DNA from: Fictibacillus sp. FJAT-27399 | GTDB taxonomy: Bacteria; Bacillota; Bacilli; Bacillales; Fictibacillaceae | DNA length: 64,000 nucleotides | Reading direction: 5' to 3' | NCBI RefSeq assembly: GCF_001510655.1 | Contig: NZ_LMVC01000002.1 | Location: 602,498-666,497, forward strand | In this document: piece after piece, positions 35,609 through 44,042 of the stretch | Position numbering within the stretch: position 1 is the first letter of the stretch | How the letters are laid out: each line of letters starts with the position of its first letter | The notes under the pieces: model-generated | The model's input: only the letters and a program-made list of their open reading frames with translations | Database searches by the model: none | Told to the model about the DNA's origin: nothing | Program-made: the position numbers and the translations under genes

Positions 35609-36628
35609 ATGAAGGACCAAAAGCCGATCACGGTATTGATCAACGGCAAAGCCACTGCCTATAAAGAAGTGCAGAAAGAGCAGGAGACTTCGACGAAGGA
35701 AATCGCGGCGGCTGTTTATACAGAAGAAGCAGCAGGGTGGGAGATTATTGATTCGGAAGGCGCCGGCAAAGTGCTTGATTTCAAAAAAGTAATTTCCCCC
35801 GTTCTTCGCCCGTCGACCTTACGGAAAAAGTGGTCCAAACGCAGAATGATACTCATGGATCATAAAAGGAACACCAGTCTGTTCTCAAAAAAATTTATGA
35901 CTGCAGTCCTTGCTGCGATTGTAACAGGCTGCACGTTTGGAGCCATTATCCTTATGCTTTTTACCGGTGAAACGGCATCGACCCAGAGCCAGACAGTGGC
36001 TGCCCAACCTGGCAATGCGAGCTCCAGAGCACAGGCTCCGGCAACAATTTCAAATATCTCCATGGACTTTCATGCCGCTCAGAATGGACTCTTTTCCACA
36101 GAGAAAAAAGCGAAGGAAATAAGCGAGAGCATTAAAGATCAAGGATATGCAGCGGCTGTTTACAAACAAGGGGCAAACTATTCTGTCCTCATCGGGCTAG
36201 GCAATAAAAAAGAAGAAGCCCAATCACTGGCGGATGTTTATAAGCTTAAAGGAATGGAAGTGTGGCCAAAACAGCTCGATGCTTCCTATACGAACTTGAA
36301 AATTCCGCACAAGATGGATGAACCATTTATCGTGAACGGCAAGATTCTCCTGCAGAATGTGATTACCCTTTCCCAGGTGCCGTCGCTCAGCAAGAAAGCG
36401 AAGGATTCGATCATGAAAGATTATGAAGGATGGAAAGCATACGGTGATAAGCAGCATGAACAATGGCCAGCCAAACAGGAAAAGGCTGTTAAAAACTATG
36501 AGGAGGATATTTCCCGGGCGTTAACCAAGCTGACGGCAAACCGGTCTGACGAGGCTGACTGGCCGCTGCAGCAATCTGTGCTCGACAGCTTTGTGTCCTA
36601 TACAAAGCTCCTTGAAACCTTAAAATAG
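35609..36628 (+). CDS. spoIIB: SpoIIB-like SPOR-domain sporulation protein
   Basis: Bitopic protein of 339 residues: cytosolic N-terminal region, one membrane helix (AAIVTGCTFGAIILMLF, about 105-122) and an outer SPOR-type peptidoglycan-binding domain (about 150-225, with AKEISESIKDQGYAAAVYKQGANYSVLIG split over two strands), then a helical tail. SpoIIB helps localise engulfment proteins at the septum. Position between comC and maf matches B. subtilis. AAAGGAG precedes the ATG. CATACCAT at 35567 resembles a sigma-E -10 but its -35 is weak. Confidence 0.85.
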   Translation: MKDQKPITVLINGKATAYKEVQKEQETSTKEIAAAVYTEEAAGWEIIDSEGAGKVLDFKKVISPVLRPSTLRKKWSKRRMILMDHKRNTSLFSKKFMTAVLAAIVTGCTFGAIILMLFTGETASTQSQTVAAQPGNASSRAQAPATISNISMDFHAAQNGLFSTEKKAKEISESIKDQGYAAAVYKQGANYSVLIGLGNKKEEAQSLADVYKLKGMEVWPKQLDASYTNLKIPHKMDEPFIVNGKILLQNVITLSQVPSLSKKAKDSIMKDYEGWKAYGDKQHEQWPAKQEKAVKNYEEDISRALTKLTANRSDEADWPLQQSVLDSFVSYTKLLETLK

Positions 36629-36633
36629 CCTAT

Positions 36634-36675
36634 AATGAAGCAAAGCGGGGTGAACCTGCCTTGCTTCATTTATGT
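36634..36675 (+). terminator. Probable terminator after spoIIB
   Basis: Stem AATGAAGCAA / TTGCTTCATT continuing, after one mismatch, into GCGGG / CCTGC with a five-base loop. The T tract behind it (TATGTTTTCC) is weak. Confidence 0.6.
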
Positions 36676-36789
36676 TTTCCATATAAAAGAAATCCGACAA
36701 ATTTTAAAATAAAATGTTAAATCAAGACATAAACAGACAAGGTTTGGCGAAAAATTAATAGAACAATCATGATAAACGGATTACTTATT

Positions 36790-36842
36790 GTCTAACTTTG
36801 GAGATTTTGATATGCTTAATTCAATCTCTCTTGAAGTTAGAC
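36790..36842. promoter_or_regulatory. Long inverted repeat upstream of maf, possible operator/promoter
   Basis: GTCTAACTT (36790-36798) pairs perfectly with AAGTTAGAC (36834-36842), and GAGATT pairs with AATCTC inside it; the loop is 16 bases. TTGTCT (36788) and TATGCT (36811) could form a 17-bp-spaced promoter overlapping the left arm. The element may be an operator, an attenuator or both. Confidence 0.5.
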
Positions 36843-36877
36843 AGTTTTAGTGAACCGCTAATTAAAAGGGTGATTAT

Positions 36878-37465
36878 ATGAAACGCCTCATACTAGCCTC
36901 TTCTTCACCTCGAAGAAAAGAACTTCTTTCAATGAACCTTCTCTCGTACGAAGTTATTCCAAGTACAATTCAAGAGGTCATGGATCCCTCATTGTCACCT
37001 GAAGAGCTTGTTTGTTCGCTTGCCAGGCAAAAAGCGGAAGATGTATTTGGGCTGCACTCGGAACATGTGGTGCTTGGTGCAGATACGATTGTTGTGAACA
37101 ATGGTACCGTATTGGGAAAACCGGCTGGAAGGGAAGAAGCCGTCGCTGCTCTCCGTTCGCTCTCAGGCCGGACTCATACCGTGTATACAGGTGTCTGCAT
37201 TCTGTCCGAAGGCGTAGAACGTTTGTTTTCAGTTTCTACAGACGTAACGTTTTGGGAGCTAACAGAAGCAGAGATCGAATATTATGTGAACAGCGGAGAA
37301 CCGTTTGATAAAGCCGGCAGTTATGGGATCCAGGGATTGGGCGCAAGGCTCGTCCAGTCGATCGCCGGAGATTTTTACAGCGTGGTGGGATTGCCAGTAT
37401 CCAGAGTAGTAAGGGAGCTTGAAAGCTTTGGAATCAGCGCAGTCAGTCAGGAAGATGACATTTAA
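36878..37465 (+). CDS. maf: Maf nucleotide pyrophosphatase
   Basis: House-cleaning nucleoside triphosphate pyrophosphatase of the Maf/YhdE family (acts on dTTP/UTP or modified nucleotides); 195 residues. N-terminal signature LILASSSPRRKELLS, catalytic GADTIVVNNG segment, and the conserved GKPAGREEA and DKAGSYGIQG regions are visible. Overexpression of B. subtilis Maf blocks septation. Followed 14 bp later by radC. Confidence 0.95.
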   Translation: MKRLILASSSPRRKELLSMNLLSYEVIPSTIQEVMDPSLSPEELVCSLARQKAEDVFGLHSEHVVLGADTIVVNNGTVLGKPAGREEAVAALRSLSGRTHTVYTGVCILSEGVERLFSVSTDVTFWELTEAEIEYYVNSGEPFDKAGSYGIQGLGARLVQSIAGDFYSVVGLPVSRVVRELESFGISAVSQEDDI

Positions 37466-37479
37466 GGAGGAATACGTAA

Positions 37480-38169
37480 GTGGGCGAAACACCGCTTATG
37501 ATTCGAGATTATCCTGTACAAGAACGGCCGCGTGAGCGAATGCTCAACAGCGGACCGGAAACCCTGGCGAACCATGAACTCCTGGCTATATTATTGAGAA
37601 CAGGATCAAAGAACGAATCTGTCATTCAGCTTGCGAACCGAATCATTCAGCATTTTGAAGGGCTTCGTTTTTTGAAAGACGCAACGATTGGTGAATTGAA
37701 AGAAATTCACGGAATTGGGGATGCGAAAGCCGTTGAGCTTCTCGCGGCCATTGAATTGGGAAGGCGCATCAGCCGATTGCCGTTTGACGAACGGTTTGCG
37801 ATCCGCTCACCTGACGATGGGGCTCAATACATGATGGATGAACTGCGCTTCCTTCAGCAGGAGCATTTTGTCTGTCTCTATTTAAATACGAAAAATCAAA
37901 TCATCCACAAGAAAACGATTTTCATTGGAAGCCTGAATTCATCGATCGTCCATCCTAGGGAAGTTTTCAAGGAAGGATTCAGAAGGTCTGCGGCTTCCAT
38001 TATTTGTTTCCACAATCACCCAAGCGGTGACCCCGCTCCGAGCAGGGAAGACATCGACGTTACAAAAAGATTAGTAGAATGCGGAAAAATGCTCGGAATT
38101 GAGCTTTTGGACCATATTATTATCGGCGATTTAAAATATGTAAGTTTAAAAGAAAAAGGTTATGTTTAA
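37480..38169 (+). CDS. radC: RadC-family JAB1/MPN domain protein
   Basis: A 229-residue protein with an N-terminal helix-hairpin-helix-like part (GELKEIHGIGDAKAVELLA) and a C-terminal JAMM metal motif HNHPSGDPAPSREDID. The biochemical role of RadC is unsettled despite its name. GTG start at 37480 with AAGGAGG upstream. Sits between maf and mreB as in B. subtilis (ysxA). Confidence 0.93.
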   Translation: MGETPLMIRDYPVQERPRERMLNSGPETLANHELLAILLRTGSKNESVIQLANRIIQHFEGLRFLKDATIGELKEIHGIGDAKAVELLAAIELGRRISRLPFDERFAIRSPDDGAQYMMDELRFLQQEHFVCLYLNTKNQIIHKKTIFIGSLNSSIVHPREVFKEGFRRSAASIICFHNHPSGDPAPSREDIDVTKRLVECGKMLGIELLDHIIIGDLKYVSLKEKGYV

Positions 38170-38171
38170 CA

Positions 38172-38201
38172 TTGTCATTTGCGCTTTTGTTAGCGTATAA
38201 T
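38172..38201 (+). promoter_or_regulatory. Sigma-A promoter upstream of mreB
   Basis: TTGTCA (38172-38177), 18-bp spacer, TATAAT (38196-38201), in the 71-bp gap after radC. Suggests separate control of mreBCD-minCD. Confidence 0.75.
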
Positions 38202-38240
38202 CATATTTATGAGTTTTGCTTGATGAAAGGAGTTACATAA

Positions 38241-39281
38241 ATGTTTGGTGGATTTTCAAGAGATTTAGGGATTGATTTAGGGACTGCTAACACTCTTGTT
38301 TACGTGAAGGGTAAGGGTGTTGTTGTGCGTGAACCTTCCGTGGTGGCATTACGAACTGATACAGGATCAATTGAAGCAGTAGGGAACGACGCAAAAAATA
38401 TGATTGGCCGTACACCAGGAAACATTGTAGCGGTTCGTCCAATGAAAGACGGAGTCATTGCGGATTTTGAAACAACAGCAACAATGATGAAGTATTTTAT
38501 TCAGCAGGCACAGAAGAACCGTTCTGTATTTGCTAGAAAACCAAATGTTATGGTCTGTGTTCCTTCTGGAATTACAGCGGTTGAAAAACGTGCAGTAGAA
38601 GATGCAACAAAACAAGCTGGAGCCCGTGAAGCGTATACGATCGAAGAGCCTTTTGCAGCAGCAATCGGTGCAGATCTTCCGGTATGGGAGCCTACAGGAA
38701 GCATGGTCGTTGACATCGGCGGCGGTACTACAGAAGTGGCGATCATTTCCCTTGGAGGAATTGTAACGAGCCAATCGATCCGTATTGCTGGAGATGAGAT
38801 GGACGATGCAATTATTCAGTATATTAAGAAAACCTACAACTTGATGATTGGTGAGCGTACAGCTGAAACGCTTAAACTTGAGATCGGTTCTGCCGGTTCT
38901 GCAGACGGAATTGAGAACATGGACATCCGCGGCCGTGATTTATTGACAGGCCTGCCGAAAACCATTACGATTTCGGCTGAAGAAGTTTCCAGCGCTCTTA
39001 GAGATACGGTTAACAGCATCATGGAGGCAGTAAAAGTGACGCTTGAAAAAACACCTCCTGAACTTGCAGCTGACATCATGGACCGCGGAATTGTACTTAC
39101 TGGAGGAGGAGCTTTGCTTCGTAACCTGGATAAGGTGATCAGTGAAGAAACCAAGATGCCTGTCATCGTTGCTGAGAACGCATTGGACTGTGTCGCTGTC
39201 GGAACAGGACGCGCACTTGAAAACTTGCATCTTTTCCGTTCAAAGGCCGGGATTACTTCTCGTTCGAAAACAAAGGCTTAA
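38241..39281 (+). CDS. mreB: Rod shape-determining actin homologue MreB
   Basis: Membrane-associated bacterial actin that organises lateral wall synthesis; 346 residues. N terminus [19 protein letters not shown] (phosphate 1), [15 protein letters not shown] (phosphate 2), and [11 protein letters not shown] (adenosine motif) are intact. AAAGGAG precedes the ATG. Followed by mreC and mreD. Confidence 0.98.
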   Translation: MFGGFSRDLGIDLGTANTLVYVKGKGVVVREPSVVALRTDTGSIEAVGNDAKNMIGRTPGNIVAVRPMKDGVIADFETTATMMKYFIQQAQKNRSVFARKPNVMVCVPSGITAVEKRAVEDATKQAGAREAYTIEEPFAAAIGADLPVWEPTGSMVVDIGGGTTEVAIISLGGIVTSQSIRIAGDEMDDAIIQYIKKTYNLMIGERTAETLKLEIGSAGSADGIENMDIRGRDLLTGLPKTITISAEEVSSALRDTVNSIMEAVKVTLEKTPPELAADIMDRGIVLTGGGALLRNLDKVISEETKMPVIVAENALDCVAVGTGRALENLHLFRSKAGITSRSKTKA

Positions 39282-39296
39282 GTAGGTGTTTAGATC

Positions 39297-40172
39297 GTGC
39301 CACAATTTTTCTCAAACAAGCGGCTAATTATTCTTCTTGCGAGTATCATAGTCTTGGTGGCAATGATCGGTTTTTCTATGAAAGATCGTGAAGAATTAAG
39401 CTGGCCGGAACAATTTTTAAAAGATACGGTTGGTGTAAGCCAGTCGCTGTTTTATAAACCCGCTAACTCTATAGCGGGTTTCTTTGAGAACCTGACAGAA
39501 ATGAAGCATATGTATCATGAGAACAAACTGCTGAAATCCAAGCTGGATGAATATGCACAGCTGTCTGTGGATGTGCAGGAACTGAAAAAGGAAAACAAAA
39601 CATTAAAGAGCCAGCTCGAAAAAGAGGCTGATCTTACGGAGTATAAGGTGAAGGAGGCTTCTGTCATCGGACGCTCTCCTGATCGATGGAACAAATTCAT
39701 CTTTGTGAATAAAGGATACAGAGACGGTGTCAAATCCAAGATGGCTGTAGTTTCACCTGAAGGATTCATCGGCAAAGTGGCGAAGGTATCTGCTTTCCAT
39801 TCCACGATACAGCTGATCAGCGACAACGACAGGACGAACCGTATTTCCGCTATCGCTGAAAGCAATAAGCGTATTTTCGGAATGATTGAAGGCTATGATT
39901 CTAAGAAACAGGCATTGCTGTTTAAAAAGATACCGGTAAATGCCAAGCTGGAAAAAGGCCAGAAGGTGATTACATCGGGTCTTGGCGAGGTCTTTCCGCG
40001 AGGGCTGCTGATCGGAACAGTCAAGAAAGTAAAGCCGGATGAATATGGGCTGACAAAAACCGCATATTTAAAGCCGTCTGCTAATCTTTATGATCTTGAT
40101 CATGTGATGATTCTTGACCGGTCGATGCCTCAAGTCGATGAAAACGAATTTAAAGCAAAGGAGGAAGAATAA
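39297..40172 (+). CDS. mreC: Rod shape-determining protein MreC
   Basis: Bitopic membrane protein of 291 residues that links MreB to the wall synthetic complex. One N-terminal helix (RLIILLASIIVLVAMIGFS), a coiled coil (residues about 70-115), and the outer beta-domains with VSPEGFIGKVAKVS and ITSGLGEVFPRGLLIG. GTG start at 39297 with TAGGTG upstream. Its stop overlaps the mreD start by one base. Confidence 0.96.
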   Translation: MPQFFSNKRLIILLASIIVLVAMIGFSMKDREELSWPEQFLKDTVGVSQSLFYKPANSIAGFFENLTEMKHMYHENKLLKSKLDEYAQLSVDVQELKKENKTLKSQLEKEADLTEYKVKEASVIGRSPDRWNKFIFVNKGYRDGVKSKMAVVSPEGFIGKVAKVSAFHSTIQLISDNDRTNRISAIAESNKRIFGMIEGYDSKKQALLFKKIPVNAKLEKGQKVITSGLGEVFPRGLLIGTVKKVKPDEYGLTKTAYLKPSANLYDLDHVMILDRSMPQVDENEFKAKEEE

Positions 40173-40690
40173 TGAATAGGATTCTTCTTCCTTTTATTAC
40201 CTATATTGCGTTTGTGGCTGAGAGTACGTTCATGCAGGTGCTGGCACCCGAACATTATGGATGGGGCTTCCTGTTGATTCCGCATTTTTCTCTTGTCCTG
40301 ATTATTCTGATGTCATGCTATCTTAAACCTTCGTTTGGCATCGTGTACGGGATGATCTTTGGGCTTCTTACCGATCTTATCTATACAGATCTGATCGGTG
40401 TGTACATGTTTTCTACCGCATTGGTGGCTTACTTTATTTCTGTTTTATCCCGCTATCTTTTCAGCAACTTTTTTGTTGCTATACTTTTAAGTGCAGCCGG
40501 GGTGGCAGGACTTGAATTTATGGTTTATGGATTAAACTCTTTAATTGGTATTGCCGATACAAGTATAGACTCCTTCTTTTATGACAGGCTGCTTCCCACG
40601 CTGATCTTGAACGCTGTGTTTACGATTCTCGTTTATTATCCGTTTGTTAAGCTGCTGAAAAAGGTGAAGAAAACCATCCATGAAAACTAA
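40172..40690 (+). CDS. mreD: Rod shape-determining protein MreD
   Basis: Integral membrane protein of 172 residues with about five hydrophobic segments, ending in a short basic tail (KLLKKVKKTIHEN). Starts at the stop of mreC (ATAATGA context with GGAGGAAG upstream). Partner of MreC in the elongasome. Confidence 0.93.
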   Translation: MNRILLPFITYIAFVAESTFMQVLAPEHYGWGFLLIPHFSLVLIILMSCYLKPSFGIVYGMIFGLLTDLIYTDLIGVYMFSTALVAYFISVLSRYLFSNFFVAILLSAAGVAGLEFMVYGLNSLIGIADTSIDSFFYDRLLPTLILNAVFTILVYYPFVKLLKKVKKTIHEN

Positions 40691-40749
40691 TGGACATAAA
40701 AAGAGGATTATTTATAAAGTTGTCGAATGAAAGTATGTTGAGGTGAACG

Positions 40750-41430
40750 ATGGCAATGGCACAAAAACTCCAACATAATGTTACAATAAAAGGCACGAAA
40801 GACGGTCTTGTCCTGCTGTTGGACGACCTATGCTCATTTGAGCAGCTGGTCGAGGAGCTACATGATAAATTATCCGACGACCATGGACAGTTGCTGAATG
40901 GACCGCTTATTTCAGTCATTGTCAAAACCGGCAACCGGTATTTATCAGACCAGCAGTCGGAGCTGGTGCGTGGAATTATCGGACAAAAGCAGAACCTGGA
41001 CATCAAGCGGTTTGAATCCAATGTCATTACGGTGGCTGAAGCGGAGGAAATGAAGAAAGAAGCTCAGATCATGAGAGTTTCAAAAGTCATCCGTTCCGGC
41101 CAGGTGTTAAGTGTTCAGGGGGATCTTTTGCTGATCGGAGATGTAAATCCAGGCGGCACGATAATGGCAACCGGCAATATTTTTGTGATGGGTTCGTTAA
41201 AAGGCATCGCCCACGGAGGATCATCCGGTAACCGTGAAGCGGTTATTGCCGCTTCTGTCATGAAACCCACTCAGCTAAGAATTGCGGATCTGATCAGCCG
41301 GGCGCCTGACCATTATCCGGAAATTGGGCATGAAATGGAATGCGCCTATATTTCTGATGAAGAAAATCAAATTTTGATTGACCGAATCAGTACAGTACAT
41401 AGAATCAGGCCCAATTTGAATCGTTTATAG
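40750..41430 (+). CDS. minC: Septum site-determining protein MinC
   Basis: Inhibitor of FtsZ polymerisation, 226 residues. The N-terminal FtsZ-interacting domain (about 1-105) starts VTIKGTKDGLVLLLDD; the C-terminal beta-helix binds MinD and contains VIRSGQVLSVQGDLLLIGDV and NPGGTIMATGNIFVMG. GAGGTG precedes the ATG at 40750. minD follows 19 bp later. Confidence 0.96.
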   Translation: MAMAQKLQHNVTIKGTKDGLVLLLDDLCSFEQLVEELHDKLSDDHGQLLNGPLISVIVKTGNRYLSDQQSELVRGIIGQKQNLDIKRFESNVITVAEAEEMKKEAQIMRVSKVIRSGQVLSVQGDLLLIGDVNPGGTIMATGNIFVMGSLKGIAHGGSSGNREAVIAASVMKPTQLRIADLISRAPDHYPEIGHEMECAYISDEENQILIDRISTVHRIRPNLNRL

Positions 41431-41449
41431 TAAGAAAGGGGAATGAATC

Positions 41450-42244
41450 ATGGGAGAGGCAATAGTCATTACTTCTGGGAAAGGGGGAGTCGGTAAAACT
41501 ACGACTTCTGCGAATATCGGTACGTCCCTTGCCCTTTCTGGTAAAAAAGTATGTCTTGTTGATACTGACATCGGCCTTCGCAATCTGGATGTGTTAATGG
41601 GTCTGGAAAATCGAATCATTTATGATCTGGTTGACGTCGTCGAAGAGCGCTGCAAGCTTCACCAGGCGCTGATTAAAGATAAACGGTTTGAATGTTTATT
41701 CCTTCTTCCTGCCGCGCAGACCAAGGATAAAAGCTCCGTTCAACCGGAACAGATAAAGAAAATCATTACAGAATTAAAACAGGATTATGATTACGTCATC
41801 ATCGACTGTCCTGCTGGTATCGAACAAGGATTCAAGAATGCAGTTGCAGGTGCGGACAAGTCCATCGTGGTGACGAATCCTGAAATTTCTTCGGTTCGTG
41901 ATGCTGACCGTATTATCGGGCTGCTTGAACAAGAAGAAGTGGAAGCTCCTAAACTGATCGTTAACAGAGTACGAAACCACCTGGCTAAAAGCGGTGACAT
42001 GCTTGATGTGGATGAGATTGTATCCATCCTTGCCATTGAGCTGATCGGCGTGGTCGTTGATGATGAGAATGTCATCAAAGCGGCAAATAAAGGTGAACCG
42101 ATCGCGATGAACCCCGATAGCAAAGCGTCCATCGCCTATCGGAATATCGCAAGACGAATTCTTGGAGAATCTGTCCCTCTGACTACGATTGATGAGGAAA
42201 AAGGATTCTTCTCAAAAATTAAAACGTTGCTGGGAATGAGATAA
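41450..42244 (+). CDS. minD: Septum site-determining ATPase MinD
   Basis: Deviant-Walker ATPase of 264 residues that carries MinC to the membrane. GKGGVGKTT (about 10-18) is the deviant Walker A; VDTDIGLRNLD follows; the C-terminal amphipathic membrane-targeting helix is FFSKIKTLLG. AAAGGGGAA lies before the ATG. Confidence 0.97.
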   Translation: MGEAIVITSGKGGVGKTTTSANIGTSLALSGKKVCLVDTDIGLRNLDVLMGLENRIIYDLVDVVEERCKLHQALIKDKRFECLFLLPAAQTKDKSSVQPEQIKKIITELKQDYDYVIIDCPAGIEQGFKNAVAGADKSIVVTNPEISSVRDADRIIGLLEQEEVEAPKLIVNRVRNHLAKSGDMLDVDEIVSILAIELIGVVVDDENVIKAANKGEPIAMNPDSKASIAYRNIARRILGESVPLTTIDEEKGFFSKIKTLLGMR

Positions 42245-42402
42245 TTCATTCCCGAATTTCCTTCATTGAAAGGGAGGCAGTCCATCTGCCCTTCCCCGGA
42301 CTTGGAGGATTTTTTATTCTTCAGGCAAAGACCCTTTCTTCCTCTGTCATAAGGCCCGCGGACAAGTCATAAGATGTGGTATAACATGATGCGGAGGAAT
42401 GG
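42245..42402. other. Intergenic region with hairpins between minD and spoIVFA
   Basis: Contains an 8-bp inverted repeat GGGAATGA / TCATTCCC at 42232-42253 spanning the minD stop (no T run), a second hairpin around GGCAG / CTGCC at 42276-42290, and a T run at 42310. Likely the minD terminator region, plus an unidentified spoIVF promoter near 42370-42395. Confidence 0.4.
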
Positions 42403-43152
42403 ATGATGAGAAACAGTGCGGATGATATAAGACGGCGGTATGCAGACAGGCTTGCTCAAGGAGAGAATGAAACGTTCAGAACCAGCTTGTATACAGGGAG
42501 TACAGCTTCAATGGAGGAAAAGAAGAAAGGGCCCCGATTTAACGGGTCGTTCTTTTTATTTCAGATCATGATGTCCGTGTGCCTTTTTCTTGGGGCGGGA
42601 ATTCTATTTAAAAATGACAGTGAGCTTTCGGCAAAAGGGCAGAGTTTGATTAAGAAAATGTACCACAGTGAGTTTCAGTTTGCAGCCGCGAAAAAATGGT
42701 ACGAGAATCAATTTGGGAAACCACTGGCGTTATTGCCTGAAAAACAAATTGAACCAGGCAAGAATGCAACAGCTGCAAATAAAAACGAAGATTATGCCCA
42801 GCCTGCATCTGGAAGAGTGTATGAATCCTTTGAGACGAACGGAAAAGGCATTATGATGGAGACGGGAAAAACATCGAACGTGGATACCGTAAAAGAAGGA
42901 TATGTCATTTTTATCGGCAAAAAGAAAGACCTTGGAAATACCGTCGTCATCCAGCACAGCAATGGGGAAGAATCTTGGTATGGCGAGTTGGACAGCATTG
43001 ATCCCGATGTAAAGCTCTACAGCTATATGGAAAGCAAAAAACACCTTGGTAAAGTGACACCGAATAAGGACGGAAAAACAGGTAAATTTTACTTTGCCCT
43101 GAAAAAAGGCAACACATTTGTTGATCCGAGCAAGGTGATCCCTTTTGAATAA
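42403..43152 (+). CDS. spoIVFA: Stage IV sporulation protein FA (SpoIVFA)
   Basis: Mother-cell membrane protein that anchors and restrains the intramembrane protease SpoIVFB in the pro-sigma-K pathway. The 249-residue protein has a basic N terminus, a membrane helix (FLFQIMMSVCLFLGAGILF, about 48-66) and an outer M23-like domain (GRVYESFETNGKGIMMETG...VIFIGKKKDLGNTVVIQH) lacking the usual HxH pair, so probably inactive. GGAGG lies 5-8 bases before tandem ATG codons. Overlaps spoIVFB by 8 bp. Confidence 0.93.
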   Translation: MMRNSADDIRRRYADRLAQGENETFRTSLYTGSTASMEEKKKGPRFNGSFFLFQIMMSVCLFLGAGILFKNDSELSAKGQSLIKKMYHSEFQFAAAKKWYENQFGKPLALLPEKQIEPGKNATAANKNEDYAQPASGRVYESFETNGKGIMMETGKTSNVDTVKEGYVIFIGKKKDLGNTVVIQHSNGEESWYGELDSIDPDVKLYSYMESKKHLGKVTPNKDGKTGKFYFALKKGNTFVDPSKVIPFE

Positions 43153-44005
43153 TCCTGTTTTTCAATTTTTCAGCAAAGTAAAGATTAACCCCCTTTTTTG
43201 GTTAATCATTGGGCTCTCAATCATCACCGGACATTTTCGTGAAATCATATTGCTGTTTCTGGCAGTTTTTATACATGAGATGGGTCATTATGCGGGGGCC
43301 CATCTTTTTCAATGGCGTGTAAAGAAAATCGAACTTTTTCCGTTTGGCGGAGTTGCGGAAGTAGAGGAACATGGAAACCGGCCGTTCCGTGAAGAAGTGA
43401 TCGTTACACTGCTGGGCCCTGTGCAGCATCTCTGGCTTATGCTGGCCGCTTTTTTCTTATTTCAGCTTGGCTGGTGGAATCCTCAGGACTTTGAGTGGTT
43501 TATTAAAATGAACGTAACTCTTCTGGTTTTTAATCTGCTGCCGGTATGGCCCCTTGATGGAGGAAAACTGATGTTTGCCGCTGCAGCCAGCATTTTTCCA
43601 TTTAAAAAAGCACATACTGTATTTTTATTAACCTCTTTCTCCATCATGCTGATCCTGTTCTTTTCATTTTTACCCCGGGATCCCCTGCATTTAAATCTAT
43701 GGTTCGTGACGATCTTCCTTGGTGTCTCTCATTATATCGAGTGGAAAAGGCGGCAGTTTGTCTTCCTTCGCTTCTTGATGTCGAGGATTGTGGATGACAG
43801 GAGATCGGGCTGGCTGACAAAGCCCATACATGTTCCCTCGGATGCAGCGCTTTATGACGTCATCAGTCTGTTTCGAAAAGGGGTCCGTCATTTTATCGTC
43901 ATCCAGGCTTCGGAAACAAACAGGATCGTGGAAGAGAAGCAGGTGCTTAACATGTTTTTTTCATCCAATCAGGTCAGATGTGCAATCGGACATCTTTTTC
44001 GTTAA
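43145..44005 (+). CDS. spoIVFB: Sigma-K factor processing protease SpoIVFB
   Basis: Intramembrane site-2-type metalloprotease (M50B) that cleaves pro-sigma-K. The 286-residue protein has the zinc motif HEMGH (His44, Glu45, His48), the second ligand Asp138 in LLPVWPLDGG, six membrane segments and a C-terminal CBS-type domain. The TTG start at 43145 lies inside the end of spoIVFA with AAGGTG upstream, giving translational coupling to its inhibitor. Confidence 0.95.
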   Translation: MNNPVFQFFSKVKINPLFWLIIGLSIITGHFREIILLFLAVFIHEMGHYAGAHLFQWRVKKIELFPFGGVAEVEEHGNRPFREEVIVTLLGPVQHLWLMLAAFFLFQLGWWNPQDFEWFIKMNVTLLVFNLLPVWPLDGGKLMFAAAASIFPFKKAHTVFLLTSFSIMLILFFSFLPRDPLHLNLWFVTIFLGVSHYIEWKRRQFVFLRFLMSRIVDDRRSGWLTKPIHVPSDAALYDVISLFRKGVRHFIVIQASETNRIVEEKQVLNMFFSSNQVRCAIGHLFR

Positions 44006-44042
44006 AATAAAAGGATGAGTGACGTAAGCGAGGTAAGTAGAT

